Source: JAAFJT01 sp043772905 (GTDB lineage: Bacteria > Bacteroidota > Bacteroidia > Chitinophagales > Saprospiraceae). From it: DNA of 43,582 bases. The stretch lies in contig JAYVFS010000102.1 in the NCBI GenBank assembly GCA_043772905.1, positions 1 through 43,582 of the forward strand. Direction: 5' to 3'. Shown here piece after piece: positions 1 to 9,649 of this stretch. Made by a program: the position numbers and the translations under genes. Under the pieces are notes generated by a model. It saw only the letters and a list, made by a program, of their open reading frames with translations. It searched no databases and was not told the DNA's origin. Every line of letters begins with the position of its first letter. Positions within the stretch are counted from its first letter, which is position 1.

Positions 1-1133
1 TGTTCTGCACCACCGCGAAACAAAGCCCCGTGCGGCAAAACCAAAGCCATTGTCCCATTTTCTGCCAAATGATGAATCATGTGTTGCACAAAAGCAAAAT
101 CGGCTTTACTACTCGGTGCCAATCTGCCGTACTGACTGAACCTATCATCGCTCATAAACAAAGGATTGGCAGACCATTGTGCCGAAAAAGGTGGATTGGC
201 GACAATGGCTTCAAAGGTTTGTCCTTCGTGTTGTGGATGCTCCAAAGTATCTTCTTGCTTAATGTCAAATTTGCGATAATGAACGCCGTGTAGAATCATA
301 TTCATCCGCGCCAAGTTGTAGGTCGTGCGGTTCATTTCTTGCCCATAATAATTGTTGACATCTTCAACTTCTCTCGCAACGCGCAACAACAAAGAACCTG
401 AACCACAAGTCGGGTCATAGACAGATTTGAGTTTGTGTTTGCCTGTTGTAACGATTTTAGCCAAAACCATTGACACTTGTTTTGGTGTATAGAACTCACC
501 TGCCTTTTTTCCTGCACCACTTGCAAATTGTGCAATGAGATATTCGTAAGCATCGCCTAAAATATCTGCATCTGAATTGGTCAATTCAAAATCTATTTTA
601 TCCAAATGCGCCAAAACTTTGGCAATGATTTCGTTGCGGGCATCGGGTGTTTTGCCGAGTTTGGTTGAGTTTAAATCCATATCCTCAAAAAGATTGTCAA
701 AATCCTCTTCGCTGTCCGTTCCCATCGTACTCAACTGAATATTGATAAGGATTTTTTGTAAATCTTCGAGAATGAAATTGGTTTTACTGGCATCAAAAGC
801 ATCTATTTCTGTATTGCTGCCATTGCCGCGTTTTGCCACTTCCGAAAACAGTTCTTCGGGTTTTAAGAAATACCCCAATTTATCTAAGGCTTCTTCGTGA
901 ACAGCATCGAGATATTCTCTACTGTCTTTGAGTTGCGGATTGATGTCGCGGAATTTGATATTGTCAGGCTCTAATATTTCATTAGCGAATATTTCCATCT
1001 TTTCGCTCAAATACTTGTAGAAAATAAAACCAAGAATATAGTCTCGAAATTCGTCGGCGTTCATCTTACCCCTCAGTGTATTGGCAATTTGCCAGAGTTG
1101 TTGTTCTAAAACTCTTTTGTGGTCTTCGTTCAT
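1..1133 (-). CDS. hsdM: Type I restriction-modification system, modification (M) subunit, N-terminal part
   Basis: Open reading frame on the minus strand from the ATG at 1133 to the left window edge without a stop (377 codons seen; the family is usually about 500-530 residues, so the C-terminus is outside). The N-terminus (residues 1-150) is the helical HsdM_N domain, starting MNEDHKRVLEQQLWQIANTL. The N6-adenine methyltransferase core follows, with the SAM-binding motif I DPTCGSGSLLL near residue 240 and the catalytic NPPF motif near residue 318. HsdM methylates adenine in a bipartite target together with HsdS and forms part of the restriction complex with HsdR; those partners are probably further left. 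A copy of the window-wide repeat (1069-1077) encodes LRG in ANTLRGKM. I see no frameshift. Identification is secure from motifs; specificity cannot be told without hsdS. Confidence 0.93.
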   Translation of the reverse strand, partial: MNEDHKRVLEQQLWQIANTLRGKMNADEFRDYILGFIFYKYLSEKMEIFANEILEPDNIKFRDINPQLKDSREYLDAVHEEALDKLGYFLKPEELFSEVAKRGNGSNTEIDAFDASKTNFILEDLQKILINIQLSTMGTDSEEDFDNLFEDMDLNSTKLGKTPDARNEIIAKVLAHLDKIDFELTNSDADILGDAYEYLIAQFASGAGKKAGEFYTPKQVSMVLAKIVTTGKHKLKSVYDPTCGSGSLLLRVAREVEDVNNYYGQEMNRTTYNLARMNMILHGVHYRKFDIKQEDTLEHPQHEGQTFEAIVANPPFSAQWSANPLFMSDDRFSQYGRLAPSSKADFAFVQHMIHHLAENGTMALVLPHGALFRGGAE

Positions 1134-1500
1134 AATAAATAGATTGGTTTAAGATTTTAATTTGTGAATTGCAAATAAACCTATTATTCTACATACAACA
1201 TAAAAAGCCGCCAAATCTTTCCAATTCAAATAAAAAAAAAGTCCATAAATGAAAAAGTAAATCTCCTTCTCCCTAAAAGAACCGTACAGACTGTGGTTGA
1301 TGCTTGTTAAGCCGCTATATGCTTATGTTATGTCTCCATTCACGGCAAAAAGTCCGAAAAACACACCGACGAAAATATTTTTTAAAAATATTGATTTATT
1401 TTCATCTCGCGCGTAACTTTCTAAAACAGCCCAACGTAAATTAAAAACATAACACCGTGTGTGAGAACAAATGAACAGACCATAATGAATTTTATAATAA

Positions 1501-1775
1501 CGGTTCAAAAAGTGCTTATAACGGTTCATCAAGGGCATAAAACCGTCCTTGAAAAGTACATAACCGAAAGTGGAAGGGTGTAAAACCGTCAACGGAAAGC
1601 GCATAACCGAAGGAAGGAGTGCACAAAACCGTTGTCGGAGAGCGCAAAACGGACGCGAAAAAGTACATAACCGACGACGGAGAGCGCATAACGGACGAAG
1701 GGATACTGTAAAACGGTTGGCTGCAAGGGCAAAACGGAGGAAGGGTTGGTGCAAAACGGATGATGAAAGGCTCTT
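1501..1775. repeat. Degenerate 21-22 bp tandem repeat, about 12-13 units
   Basis: In the gene-free stretch 1134-1831, units begin with CG or CGG, have a purine-rich middle and end in GCATAAAAC or a close variant (for example CGTCAACGGAAAGCGCATAAC and CGACGACGGAGAGCGCATAA). Unit lengths alternate between 20 and 22 bp, close to two helical turns. The repeat lacks stop codons in several frames, which creates overlapping spurious open frames on both strands (1323-1754 minus, 1516-1809 minus, 1570-1797 plus), rich in Arg, Lys or Cys and with no family resemblance. The rest of the spacer (1134-1500) holds nothing I can recognise. It could be a protein-binding iteron-like array or a decayed minisatellite; neither can be decided here. 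Confidence 0.75.
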
Positions 1776-1831
1776 GAAAATGGTTTTTTTTTATTAAATC
1801 ACATTTCATAATTTTTCTAAATCATTTCACA

Positions 1832-2797
1832 ATGGTACTCACAAATTATAACTGCGGTCAAGCAGAACTCTACAAAGCCTGCCGTATCGTTTGGCTTTTA
1901 TGCCAAGAATACTTGACGGAATTCGCCGATTACAAAAGCATTTACACGGCTGCTTTTATTGCCGAAAATTTGGCACTCATCAACACCGTTAAAGCCTTGC
2001 CCGACTGGGAGGAACGTATGGCACCTGTCAAAGAATCGCGCAAAGATTTGGTCGCAGAAAGACTGGATGCTTCGGATTTTTACAAACTTTTATTTGGCTA
2101 CTGTACCACCGCTTTTAGTGACGATACGGCTCTTCGAGATGATATGTACGAAGAAGCAGGTAAATCGTATTACGATAAAATTGGGGGCGGCAGTTGGACG
2201 GAAATTTCAGGTTTGTTAACAGCGATGATACCTTTTGTTCGGAACAGAAAAGATGTTTTGATGACAAAAGGACACATGCCCGCTACATTCTTAACACGTC
2301 TTGAAAACAAACAAACTTCTTTTATAGCTGCACAAGAACTGTGGTCAACCAAAAATGCAGAATCACCTGTGGGGACAGATACTAAAATCATTGCCAATAA
2401 TGACCTCAAAGTAAGGGCAATGGCAGTCATTAAAGATGGTCCTTTGGTGTTTTTGAGGAAAAAAGACATCGCTAAAAAGTTCGTGTGGGCAACCATTTTG
2501 TCGCAAGTGAGTGCGCCAAGACCGACGGGACTCACGGGTAAAGTCACAGATGTCCTAACAAAAGACCCCCTCAGTATTGCAACGGCAACGATAACATCTC
2601 TTGGTCTTACTGTTACTTGCGATAAGTCAGGACGTTTTGAGTTTGCGTCTCTCCCCGCGGGTACATACAGCATCGAATTCAAAGCAGACGGTTACAAAAC
2701 ATTCGTTGTAGATGCCCGTGAGGTCATGGAGGGCGTGACAGGGCGTTTAAATGTTGTGATGGAATCAGTTGGTGCGTTGGTACTTGAACCTGCATAA
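1832..2797 (+). CDS. Hypothetical protein with C-terminal carboxypeptidase-regulatory-like domain
   Basis: A 321-residue protein without a signal peptide. Residues 1-225 are mostly helical and I do not recognise the family. Residues about 231-310 form a carboxypeptidase regulatory-like (CarboxypepD_reg, Ig-fold) domain: TGLTGKVTDVLTKDPLSI, then a strand ending in SGRFEFASLPAGTYSIEF and KADGYKTFVV. Such domains occur on many Bacteroidota proteins as small beta-sandwich modules. The start ATG at 1832 follows an AT-rich leader directly behind the tandem repeat. The window-wide repeat lies antisense at 2567-2575 and encodes PLS. Related arrangements of an unknown helical part with this beta-sandwich are common in the phylum but of unknown role. 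The C-terminal domain is confident, the function unknown. Confidence 0.8.
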   Translation: MVLTNYNCGQAELYKACRIVWLLCQEYLTEFADYKSIYTAAFIAENLALINTVKALPDWEERMAPVKESRKDLVAERLDASDFYKLLFGYCTTAFSDDTALRDDMYEEAGKSYYDKIGGGSWTEISGLLTAMIPFVRNRKDVLMTKGHMPATFLTRLENKQTSFIAAQELWSTKNAESPVGTDTKIIANNDLKVRAMAVIKDGPLVFLRKKDIAKKFVWATILSQVSAPRPTGLTGKVTDVLTKDPLSIATATITSLGLTVTCDKSGRFEFASLPAGTYSIEFKADGYKTFVVDAREVMEGVTGRLNVVMESVGALVLEPA

Positions 2798-2798
2798 T

Positions 2799-2903
2799 TA
2801 ATGATTAATGATAAACGATGAATGATAAATGACGCTAGGAATTTACTGTTTTATAGTCAATATCGTTCATCATTCATCGTTCATCATTTATCATTCACCA
2901 TTT
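2799..2903. repeat. Intergenic heptamer array forming a hairpin
   Basis: Left arm 2799-2833 reads as heptamers TAATGAT TAATGAT then AAACGAT, GAATGAT, AAATGAC. Right arm 2862-2903 is the complement: ATCGTTC, ATCATTC, ATCGTTC, ATCATTT, ATCATTC, ACCATTT. The arms can pair. It sits between two genes on the same strand, so it may act as a terminator or transcript-end structure. The same family recurs at 4172, 11411, 13289, 16276, 24760 and 31172. Confidence 0.75.
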
Positions 2904-2931
2904 CTTATCACCTTTCAAAAAATAACATCGA

Positions 2932-4166
2932 ATGAAAAGAACACCTAAAAAATGGATAGACTATACAGATTGGACAGTCGAACAACACATCGAACATCTT
3001 CGCACGAATCCTGATTATTTGGCTTATTATGCCAAATTTAATCCTGACAGTATTGAAAGTTTCATTAAAGAATATGCAATAAACAAACATAGAGATTACA
3101 AAAATGAAGAGTATTATAAGGACCTCTACGAATCATATCAAACCCGTTTTTTACATCATGCCGAAAGATATCTTGAACAAATATTGCAAAAGAAATTGTT
3201 CAATTTGCAATGTCAATGGCGGGCTTGTCAGATTGAATTGCCCTTGGTGGATATTATTGCCGATTTTGGATATTGGTCATCGAATATACTCATCTGTCCG
3301 TTTATTCCACCTATTACAGAAGCTGAAATAGATTTGTGCATCCGTTTTTTACATGAAAGTATTGATTGGGGTAACTGCAACGATTGTTATGTGGAAGACA
3401 TTTGGCAAGACTACGATGGATTTAAAAATCAAATATTTGTAGATGACCACGAAGGCGAGCCTGAAGCAGAAGCACTCAAAAGTTGGAATTGTGTGGAACT
3501 ACCTGATTTGTACCAGTTTTTGATACCTATCAAGGCACAACGCATTTAATCAATCTACCCAATATTCGGGGCGAAAAAGAAAAAGAATATGCCGACAAAG
3601 GGTCGCAAATAGGTTATGAAGAACGTGTTGCAGAAAGTAAAGCTAAAGGCACTTATAAACCGCATAAATCGGAAGAATTGGATGAAGAAGGCAACCCTGT
3701 ACCTTATGTGTATATACGCGATTTACATTCTTGGAATGCTTCCGAATTTATTGAAGCGGTTGAAGATGAACGGACAAAAGACATGCACAAAGCTTATGAC
3801 CATTATAGTAAACGTAACCATGACCTCAATTACGAGGGATTGAAAGAAGACCTTGAAATCCTTCAAGAATTTGATGAACCCATTCCGATTGAAGCACGCA
3901 GCGATTGGCGTATAGCCGTTCGATTGGCGGCTTATCGGTTCAGACAAAAGAAAGCTGCTGAGATGTTGCCTTATGTCTATGACTCGTATTTATTAGAATT
4001 TGACGATATGGAAGACGTTGATAAAATCATTGCACAACGTGTTGCACGTTTTCAATATGAAGATAAGTACTCTACTTATACGCATCTTCTTCTCGAAAAA
4101 AAAGAATTTTTAGATGGACGAGAAGCTTTAACGGGAAAGCGGGATTTTGATTATTTGGCAGATTAG
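2932..4166 (+). pseudogene. Unknown gene split by a frameshift near 3546
   Basis: Two open frames appear to be one gene. The first (2932-3549, 205 residues, starting MKRTPKKWIDYTDW) ends in IPIKAQRI and a stop. The second frame is open from 3507, has no ATG near its beginning, and continues INLPNIRGEKEKEYADKG through to a stop at 4166 (its last 162 residues follow an in-frame TTG at 3678). Adding a single T to the three-T run at 3545-3547 would read KAQRILINLPNIRG and give one protein of about 411 residues. The product is rich in Tyr, Trp, Asp and Glu with no signal peptide or membrane segment; I do not recognise the family. The break is either a real mutation, a programmed shift, or a sequencing error in a homopolymer. 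It carries no copy of the window-wide repeat. Confidence 0.65.
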
Positions 4167-4171
4167 TCAAT

Positions 4172-4249
4172 TAATGATGAATGATAAATGATGAATGATG
4201 AATTTTTTATCATTTATCATTTATCATTCATCATTTATCATTTATCATT
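4172..4249. repeat. Heptamer hairpin between convergent genes
   Basis: Left arm is TAATGAT, GAATGAT, AAATGAT, GAATGAT; a T6 run follows; right arm is a chain of ATCATTT/ATCATTC heptamers. The arms are nearly perfect complements. It lies between the end of the plus-strand gene (4166) and the end of the minus-strand gene (4252), so it is well placed to be a bidirectional terminator. A short open frame running through it (4195-4392) is an artefact. Confidence 0.75.
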
Positions 4250-4251
4250 AC

Positions 4252-7200
4252 TTACATCTTCACAAACTTCATCGGCACATTCCGCACCTTATTAGCCGAT
4301 ACTTGAATGATATACGTGCCTTGCGGCAAATCCCAGACATCAAAATAGAGCGTTTGTTCCCCTTTTTGTACGGCACGCAACTCGGATTGTAGTAAAGTAC
4401 CAAAAGTATTATAAAATTCAAAACGTACTTCACGTGCGTCTATGCTGCTGAATCGAATCATCAAATCGCCAGGCGTGGCAGAAGGATAAACTTTTTGAAT
4501 GACAATAGGCACAAGCTGAGGACTGTTTGGTCTTGCAAAGGCTTGAAGTGCCGCCGCCGTTGTCACTGTTATCGCCGCTTCATCGTCTTCCACAGGAATC
4601 ATCGTTGTATTGTTATCGGGTTGACTGTCCGAATCAAGCGTTGCACACGCCACGACTTGCGTGAATGCTGTCACAGGCGTAGAAACCAAAGCAAAACACG
4701 GCATCGCCAACGTTATCGTTTGTCCTGCTGCCAACGTTGGCACATTCCAAGTGTGTAACCACGCATCATAACTTGTTCCTGCCGCAGCTACGGGCGTGCC
4801 ACCATTGACAAAACCTGTTGGAATTCTGAAATCAACCTTATTACCTGTGGCTGTCACGCCGCCGACATTGCGCAAAGTCAATGTAAAAGTATGCGATGTG
4901 TATATCACATACTGAGGGGGTGCAGCGATACTCAATTCAAGGTCGCAAGTGCTGCCTGTTCCTTGTTTCAAGACAGAAACAGCAGCTTCATCGTCTTCAT
5001 TGGGTGTTGTCGTTGCGTTGTTATTGGGCTGTGAATCTTTGTCGGGTTGGTATGCTGCTGACACTTGTGCAAAACTGATGACTTGACTTGGCATTGTACC
5101 AGCGACATCTGTAATGGTCAATGTGCGACTCGCTCCAATGGGCAAAGTACCGATTGTCCAAAGTCCTGTTGTTGCTGCATAAGTACCTTGTTGTGGTGTA
5201 CTTGATAGATTCGTCAAACCGTTTGGTGTTGTGCGTTTGACGACAACATTGGTTGCCGCAGTGTCGCCTGTGTTTGTGATGGTCAAAGTAAATGTCAATG
5301 TATCACCATCTTTTGCTAATGCTTTGTTGCATACTTGAGACAATTGCAAATCAATAAGTTTCACAGGGTTTGCAAACGGAATAGAAAGCAATGTCTCATC
5401 ATCCTCGCTTGGGATATTGGACGTATTGTTGCCTGGCGAAGAGTCCACATCTGGCGTTGTACACGTCTGCACTTGTGCAAATTGCGTTGTGGTTGGCTGC
5501 AAAGTAAACTGTGTTAAGGTCAAAACAGCCGAATCACCTCCTGCGATTGTGCCGATATTCCAATTGCCTACCCATGAGTCATAACTGCCTTTTGTTGTCA
5601 CATTAGAATTATAAGCTTGACCTGTGGCAATGGGATATTTCACTGTCACACCGTTTGCTGCCGCCAAACCTTTGTTTTTGATTTTCAAAGTAAAAACAAC
5701 CGTCGTATAAAGCGGTAAAGCCGTCGAATACTGAGGGGGTGCTGTGAGGAACAATTCAAGGTCGCATTGTGTGACCGAAGTACTTTGAATGTCCACCGAA
5801 GCCTCATCGTCTTCTGTCGCAATGCTTGTGGTGTTATTGCCCACTTGTGAATCTGGGTCTGACAAAGACGATGTTTGTACTTGTGCAAAGTTGTGAATCG
5901 TTGTAACGATATTAGCAACAGTTACATTTATGGTCAACGTCACTGTTTGATTAACAGTCAGATTGCCCACTGTCCAAATACCTGTGCTGTTAGCGTAAGT
6001 CCCTTGCGTAGCGGTTGCAAAGGTTAAGCCTGTCGGCAAAACATCTTTAACAGTGACCGAAGCCGTTGGCGAATTGCCTTTATTGATTAATGTTAAAGTA
6101 TAAGCGACCGAAGAACCGTTTGCGACCGACGTTTTATCGGAAGTCATAGATAATTCAAGGTCGGCATTGGGTGTTAGGGTGGGAGAGAAGGTGATTAAGG
6201 TTTCGTCGTCTTCGTTCGCCGTATTGTCTGTATCGTTGCCAGGCGTCGAGTCAGGGTCTGCGGGCGAAGCGGTTTGGACTTGTGCGAAATTGCTTGTGGC
6301 AGTTGTTAATGCTGTGACCTTTCCACGTAAAGTTAATGTCACTGTTTGGTTAACAGCAAGGCTTCCGACCGTCCAAATATTCGTTGCAAACGTGCCTACG
6401 GAGGGGGTGATGGTTGTGATGTTTAATGCCGCTGGCAAAACATCTTTAACTGTGACACCTGTTGCAGGTTGTGCACCTTTATTTGTTAAAACCAATTGAA
6501 AAACAACGGAATCACCATTCAAAACAGGCGTTTTTAAGGTCGTTGTTGACAAATCAAGGTCTGCCAAAAGTGTATTACAATTGGTTGTTCCGAAGAAAAC
6601 AGAGGCTTCATCGTCTTCATTAGCCGTTTGGTTGGTATCGTTGCCGTGCGGCGAATCAGGGTCGTTTTGGGTCGCCGATTGCACTTGTGCAAAATGCTGT
6701 GTTGTGGTTGTCAAACATCCTGCAATGCCTTTAAATGTCAAAACAGCAGTACCATTGACTGCCAAAGAATTGATGTTCCAATTGGTCGTTGTGTATGTGC
6801 CTACTGAGGGGGTCGCAGCGACCGTAATACCCGAAGGAATGAGGTTGCTGACAACAATATTTGTGGCTGTCGCAGGTCCTCGATTGAAAATACCGATGGT
6901 ATAAACAACGGAATCGCCTGCATTTACAGGGTTTTTGATGAGGGATTGACTCAATTCCAAGTCCGCAGCGGTTAGGTCAACATTGGTGGTGACGGTAACA
7001 CTTACCTGCGCTTGATCATTTTCGGTTAAGACATTATTAGAAGGTGTAGAATTCGGGTCAGGAGTATTGGCAGAGCGCACTTCTGTATCAAACAGCAAAT
7101 TACCTGTTTGATTGACCATAAAAGTCATGGTCATCGTCTGGGTAGTGTTGGTTTGGATTGTAAAACCAGGTTTATTGCCCGTTCCGTCAGGCGTTGTCGT

Positions 7201-8304
7201 CAATAACCACACACCTACTGAGGGGTCATAAACGCCGATACTGGTTGTTGATGAAACATAAGTCATACCTACGGGTAAGTAAGCACGTACTTTAACGCCA
7301 TTTGCTCTTGTAGGACCCGAATTGGTCAAATTGACAACAAAAGAAACTTGGCTACCGAGGGTCAATTGTGCGGGCGTACCCGTTGCGACATTTGCGGTAA
7401 CGGACAAATCGGCAAGCATACCCGTGATATTTAAGTCTTTTTCATCGTCTTCTACTGCCGACGTGCCGTAATTATTGGGTTGACTGTCAATATCGGGTTC
7501 TGTTGCAGCGGTGACTTGTGCGGTAACTTTTATGGAACCGCCTTGTAGCACCGTAGCATTCAAAGTCATGGCATGATTGGAATTCGCGGTGAGGTCGCCA
7601 ATATCCCAAATACCTGTTGTTGGGTTATAAGTACCCAAGCCGGCCACATTGTGTGTGAGGTATTGCAATGCAGCGGGTAAAAGTATTTTGACCTTTACAC
7701 CCGTTGCATTTTTAGAGCTTTTATTGAAAATAGTTAATACATAAGACTCTAAGGCATTAGCATTTACCTCTGGATTGCTCGTTGAGAGCGTTAACTCCAA
7801 ATCTATGGAGTCATTGCTCGTTGTGGTCGCCGTGCAAGCAATGAAAGGTGCTTGCGCGCCTTTCGTTACGGTCTTTGTTGCCGAGTTGTTTGTACTGAGG
7901 GGGTCAGTCGTTGTGGCTGTAACGGTTGCTGTACCAACAATGGTGGGTGCATCCATGCAAAACATGGTCGCTTGTAGCGTTGCGGAATCGCCTGCGGCAA
8001 TTGTTCCGATGTTCCAAGGACCTGTTGTTTCCCAAGCACGCCACTCCCCTTTACTGATTTTTGTACAGTTGTAACGCCCATCCACAGGCATAGGGAAATT
8101 ACAGGCAACACCGGATGAAGCATTTGTCGTTGATAGGTTTTTGACCGTAACATAGTAGGTCACATAAGTCCAAGGCGCAAAAGTGGGCGAATTGGTACGC
8201 ATGTTGACCGACAAATCGGCTTGCGCAAAAGAGATGTTAAATAGCAATACAGATGCAATGAATGACAATAGGATTCCTCTACTTTTAGTGTAGTTTGGTA
8301 GCAT
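4252..8304 (-). CDS. Large secreted DUF11-repeat protein with type IX secretion (type A) C-terminal domain
   Basis: A 1350-residue exported protein. The signal peptide is in residues 1-28 (hydrophobic ILLSFIASVLLFNISFAQA). It is followed by about nine DUF11-type Ig-like modules of roughly 130 residues, each with a core like DSVVYTLTITNKGPATATGV, then PSVGTY, a W-x-IG-L stretch, FAQVQTA and an acidic end DPDSxPGNDT...EDDE. The last ~75 residues (from about 1275) form a T9SS type A sorting domain, ending GTYIIQVSANKVRNVPMKFVKM-like, so the protein is probably exported by type IX secretion and cleaved or anchored at the cell surface. DUF11 proteins are thought to be structural or adhesive. Five exact copies of the window-wide repeat lie inside it (4911, 5730, 6803, 7217, 7894), all antisense, encoding PPQY, PSV or PLS; a one-base variant is at 6397. 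Confidence 0.92.
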   Translation of the reverse strand: MLPNYTKSRGILLSFIASVLLFNISFAQADLSVNMRTNSPTFAPWTYVTYYVTVKNLSTTNASSGVACNFPMPVDGRYNCTKISKGEWRAWETTGPWNIGTIAAGDSATLQATMFCMDAPTIVGTATVTATTTDPLSTNNSATKTVTKGAQAPFIACTATTTSNDSIDLELTLSTSNPEVNANALESYVLTIFNKSSKNATGVKVKILLPAALQYLTHNVAGLGTYNPTTGIWDIGDLTANSNHAMTLNATVLQGGSIKVTAQVTAATEPDIDSQPNNYGTSAVEDDEKDLNITGMLADLSVTANVATGTPAQLTLGSQVSFVVNLTNSGPTRANGVKVRAYLPVGMTYVSSTTSIGVYDPSVGVWLLTTTPDGTGNKPGFTIQTNTTQTMTMTFMVNQTGNLLFDTEVRSANTPDPNSTPSNNVLTENDQAQVSVTVTTNVDLTAADLELSQSLIKNPVNAGDSVVYTIGIFNRGPATATNIVVSNLIPSGITVAATPSVGTYTTTNWNINSLAVNGTAVLTFKGIAGCLTTTTQHFAQVQSATQNDPDSPHGNDTNQTANEDDEASVFFGTTNCNTLLADLDLSTTTLKTPVLNGDSVVFQLVLTNKGAQPATGVTVKDVLPAALNITTITPSVGTFATNIWTVGSLAVNQTVTLTLRGKVTALTTATSNFAQVQTASPADPDSTPGNDTDNTANEDDETLITFSPTLTPNADLELSMTSDKTSVANGSSVAYTLTLINKGNSPTASVTVKDVLPTGLTFATATQGTYANSTGIWTVGNLTVNQTVTLTINVTVANIVTTIHNFAQVQTSSLSDPDSQVGNNTTSIATEDDEASVDIQSTSVTQCDLELFLTAPPQYSTALPLYTTVVFTLKIKNKGLAAANGVTVKYPIATGQAYNSNVTTKGSYDSWVGNWNIGTIAGGDSAVLTLTQFTLQPTTTQFAQVQTCTTPDVDSSPGNNTSNIPSEDDETLLSIPFANPVKLIDLQLSQVCNKALAKDGDTLTFTLTITNTGDTAATNVVVKRTTPNGLTNLSSTPQQGTYAATTGLWTIGTLPIGASRTLTITDVAGTMPSQVISFAQVSAAYQPDKDSQPNNNATTTPNEDDEAAVSVLKQGTGSTCDLELSIAAPPQYVIYTSHTFTLTLRNVGGVTATGNKVDFRIPTGFVNGGTPVAAAGTSYDAWLHTWNVPTLAAGQTITLAMPCFALVSTPVTAFTQVVACATLDSDSQPDNNTTMIPVEDDEAAITVTTAAALQAFARPNSPQLVPIVIQKVYPSATPGDLMIRFSSIDAREVRFEFYNTFGTLLQSELRAVQKGEQTLYFDVWDLPQGTYIIQVSANKVRNVPMKFVKM

Positions 8305-8814
8305 GGGTGTTTGTTTTAATGTAAAAAACTATTGAACTATGTTATAACTATCTTAGCAAAAAGGGAATGTTGTCTAAAAGACTCATTCAAAAAGGGAGGA
8401 TAGATATTAGACAATAATTAACTTTGGCTATGATTGGTAAGCAAGTATATTATATAATCTAAAGGGGGATTTAGACAATAAAGTATTATAAGTTTAAATA
8501 GATGTTTCTAATTATGTTTTACATTAGGAATTAAGAATCAGAATATTAACAATTATAAAAAACAATTATAAAAGGACGTATTAGTATTTGAATAATAAAT
8601 AAAACAGCTTATTTAGTTGTTTTGTTAAATGAAATTGATACACAAATATACGGATACATTTTTAATAAAAATATAGATTTTAATTCAAGGAAGTATAGAA
8701 ATAAAATAATAAGTATAAAATAAAGGGTTTTACATTATGATAATTGCATGTAGCAACATATTTTTACAACCAATAAAAATATCCATTACTTACACAGAGC
8801 GAACTACATTTATA
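8305..8814. other. AT-rich spacer between divergent genes
   Basis: About 510 bases between the starts of the DUF11 protein (minus) and the OmpA-family protein (plus). It must hold both promoters, but I find no clear TAnnTTTG element on either strand, no hairpin with a T-run, and no coding potential beyond short chance frames. Confidence 0.5.
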
Positions 8815-9630
8815 ATGAACAAAACTATTACAACTACAACAACCATTGTATTGCTTTTGCTATCCGTCAACATTTTTGCACAAGAACAAGCAATACCCAC
8901 AAACAACTTTTTAGTCCACATCACAGCCTTCAATGAAAAACGTCCTGTTACGTATTTCTCGAACCTTGAGGATGTCTTCATGCACCAAGACAATAAGGAA
9001 ATTTGGCATTACTATTTGGGCGGCTACAAAACCTTAGAAGAGGCGGACTCTGTGCGCCGAAAGGTTTTTGAGTTGGGTTATCCCTACGTCTATATTATAG
9101 ATGTTGAAAAAGTCCGTCGCGAATGCCTTTTGACCTGTGGCGACGACCCCTCAGTACCCGACATCATAAAGTCGCTGAATAACTTGACACACCTGTTGTT
9201 CGACTTCGGTAAAAGTCATTTGAAGCCCGATGCCAAGTTGCAATTGAATCGCTTGACATCCATCTTGAATGAAAACGATAAGTATCAAGTTGAGCTTAAA
9301 GGGCATACCGACAATATAGGTGCACCAGAAGTAAATCAAGAACTGTCTGAAAAGCGAACCGAAATGGCTGCTCAGTACGTTGAATCACGCAACATCAGCA
9401 ATAAACGCATCACCATGAACAGCTACGGCATGGAAATGCCGATTGCAAAAAACCAACGCAAAGGCAAAGACTGTCCGGAAGGTCGTCGCTACAATCGCCG
9501 CGTCGAAATAATCATCATGGACACTGAAGGCAATGTTTTGAACGCCCTTGTTGAGCCACTCGATATTCCTTCAGAATTAGTGTATGATGGTCCTCGTTTG
9601 GAAAGTGTTGGGTTTCAAGGAAAGAAATAA
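8815..9630 (+). CDS. OmpA-family outer-membrane/periplasmic protein with SPOR-like N-terminal region
   Basis: A 271-residue protein from the ATG at 8815, chosen because it begins a good signal peptide (MNKTITTTTTIVLLLLSVNIFAQ); an in-frame ATG at 8737 would bury it. Residues about 35-110 (FLVHITAFNEKRPV, GGYKTLEEADSVRRKVFELG, YVYIIDVEKV) resemble a SPOR-type repeat that follows glycan strands. Residues about 150-255 are the OmpA C-terminal peptidoglycan-binding domain: LLFDFGKSHLKPDAKLQLNRL, VELKGHTDNIGAPEVNQELS and RRYNRRVEIII, with the conserved Asp and Arg. The probable role is tethering the outer membrane to the cell wall. A window-wide repeat copy lies antisense at 9147-9155 (encoding PSV). 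A strong terminator follows at 9650. Confidence 0.9.
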   Translation: MNKTITTTTTIVLLLLSVNIFAQEQAIPTNNFLVHITAFNEKRPVTYFSNLEDVFMHQDNKEIWHYYLGGYKTLEEADSVRRKVFELGYPYVYIIDVEKVRRECLLTCGDDPSVPDIIKSLNNLTHLLFDFGKSHLKPDAKLQLNRLTSILNENDKYQVELKGHTDNIGAPEVNQELSEKRTEMAAQYVESRNISNKRITMNSYGMEMPIAKNQRKGKDCPEGRRYNRRVEIIIMDTEGNVLNALVEPLDIPSELVYDGPRLESVGFQGKK

Positions 9631-9649
9631 TTGTGGTCTCTAAAAATAA

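Noticed and set aside
1501..1775. CRISPR array
   Set aside because: Units are contiguous, 20-22 bp, with no unique spacers of 30 bases or more, and no cas genes are nearby.
1323..1809. Overlapping open frames on both strands across the 21-22 bp repeat
   Set aside because: They arise because the tandem repeat lacks stop codons; residues simply follow the repeat (Arg, Cys, Leu or Lys rich) and no domain is visible.
4195..4392. Plus-strand open frame through the heptamer hairpin
   Set aside because: It is generated by the repeat (His/Tyr/Ser/Ile pattern) and then runs antisense to the DUF11 gene.
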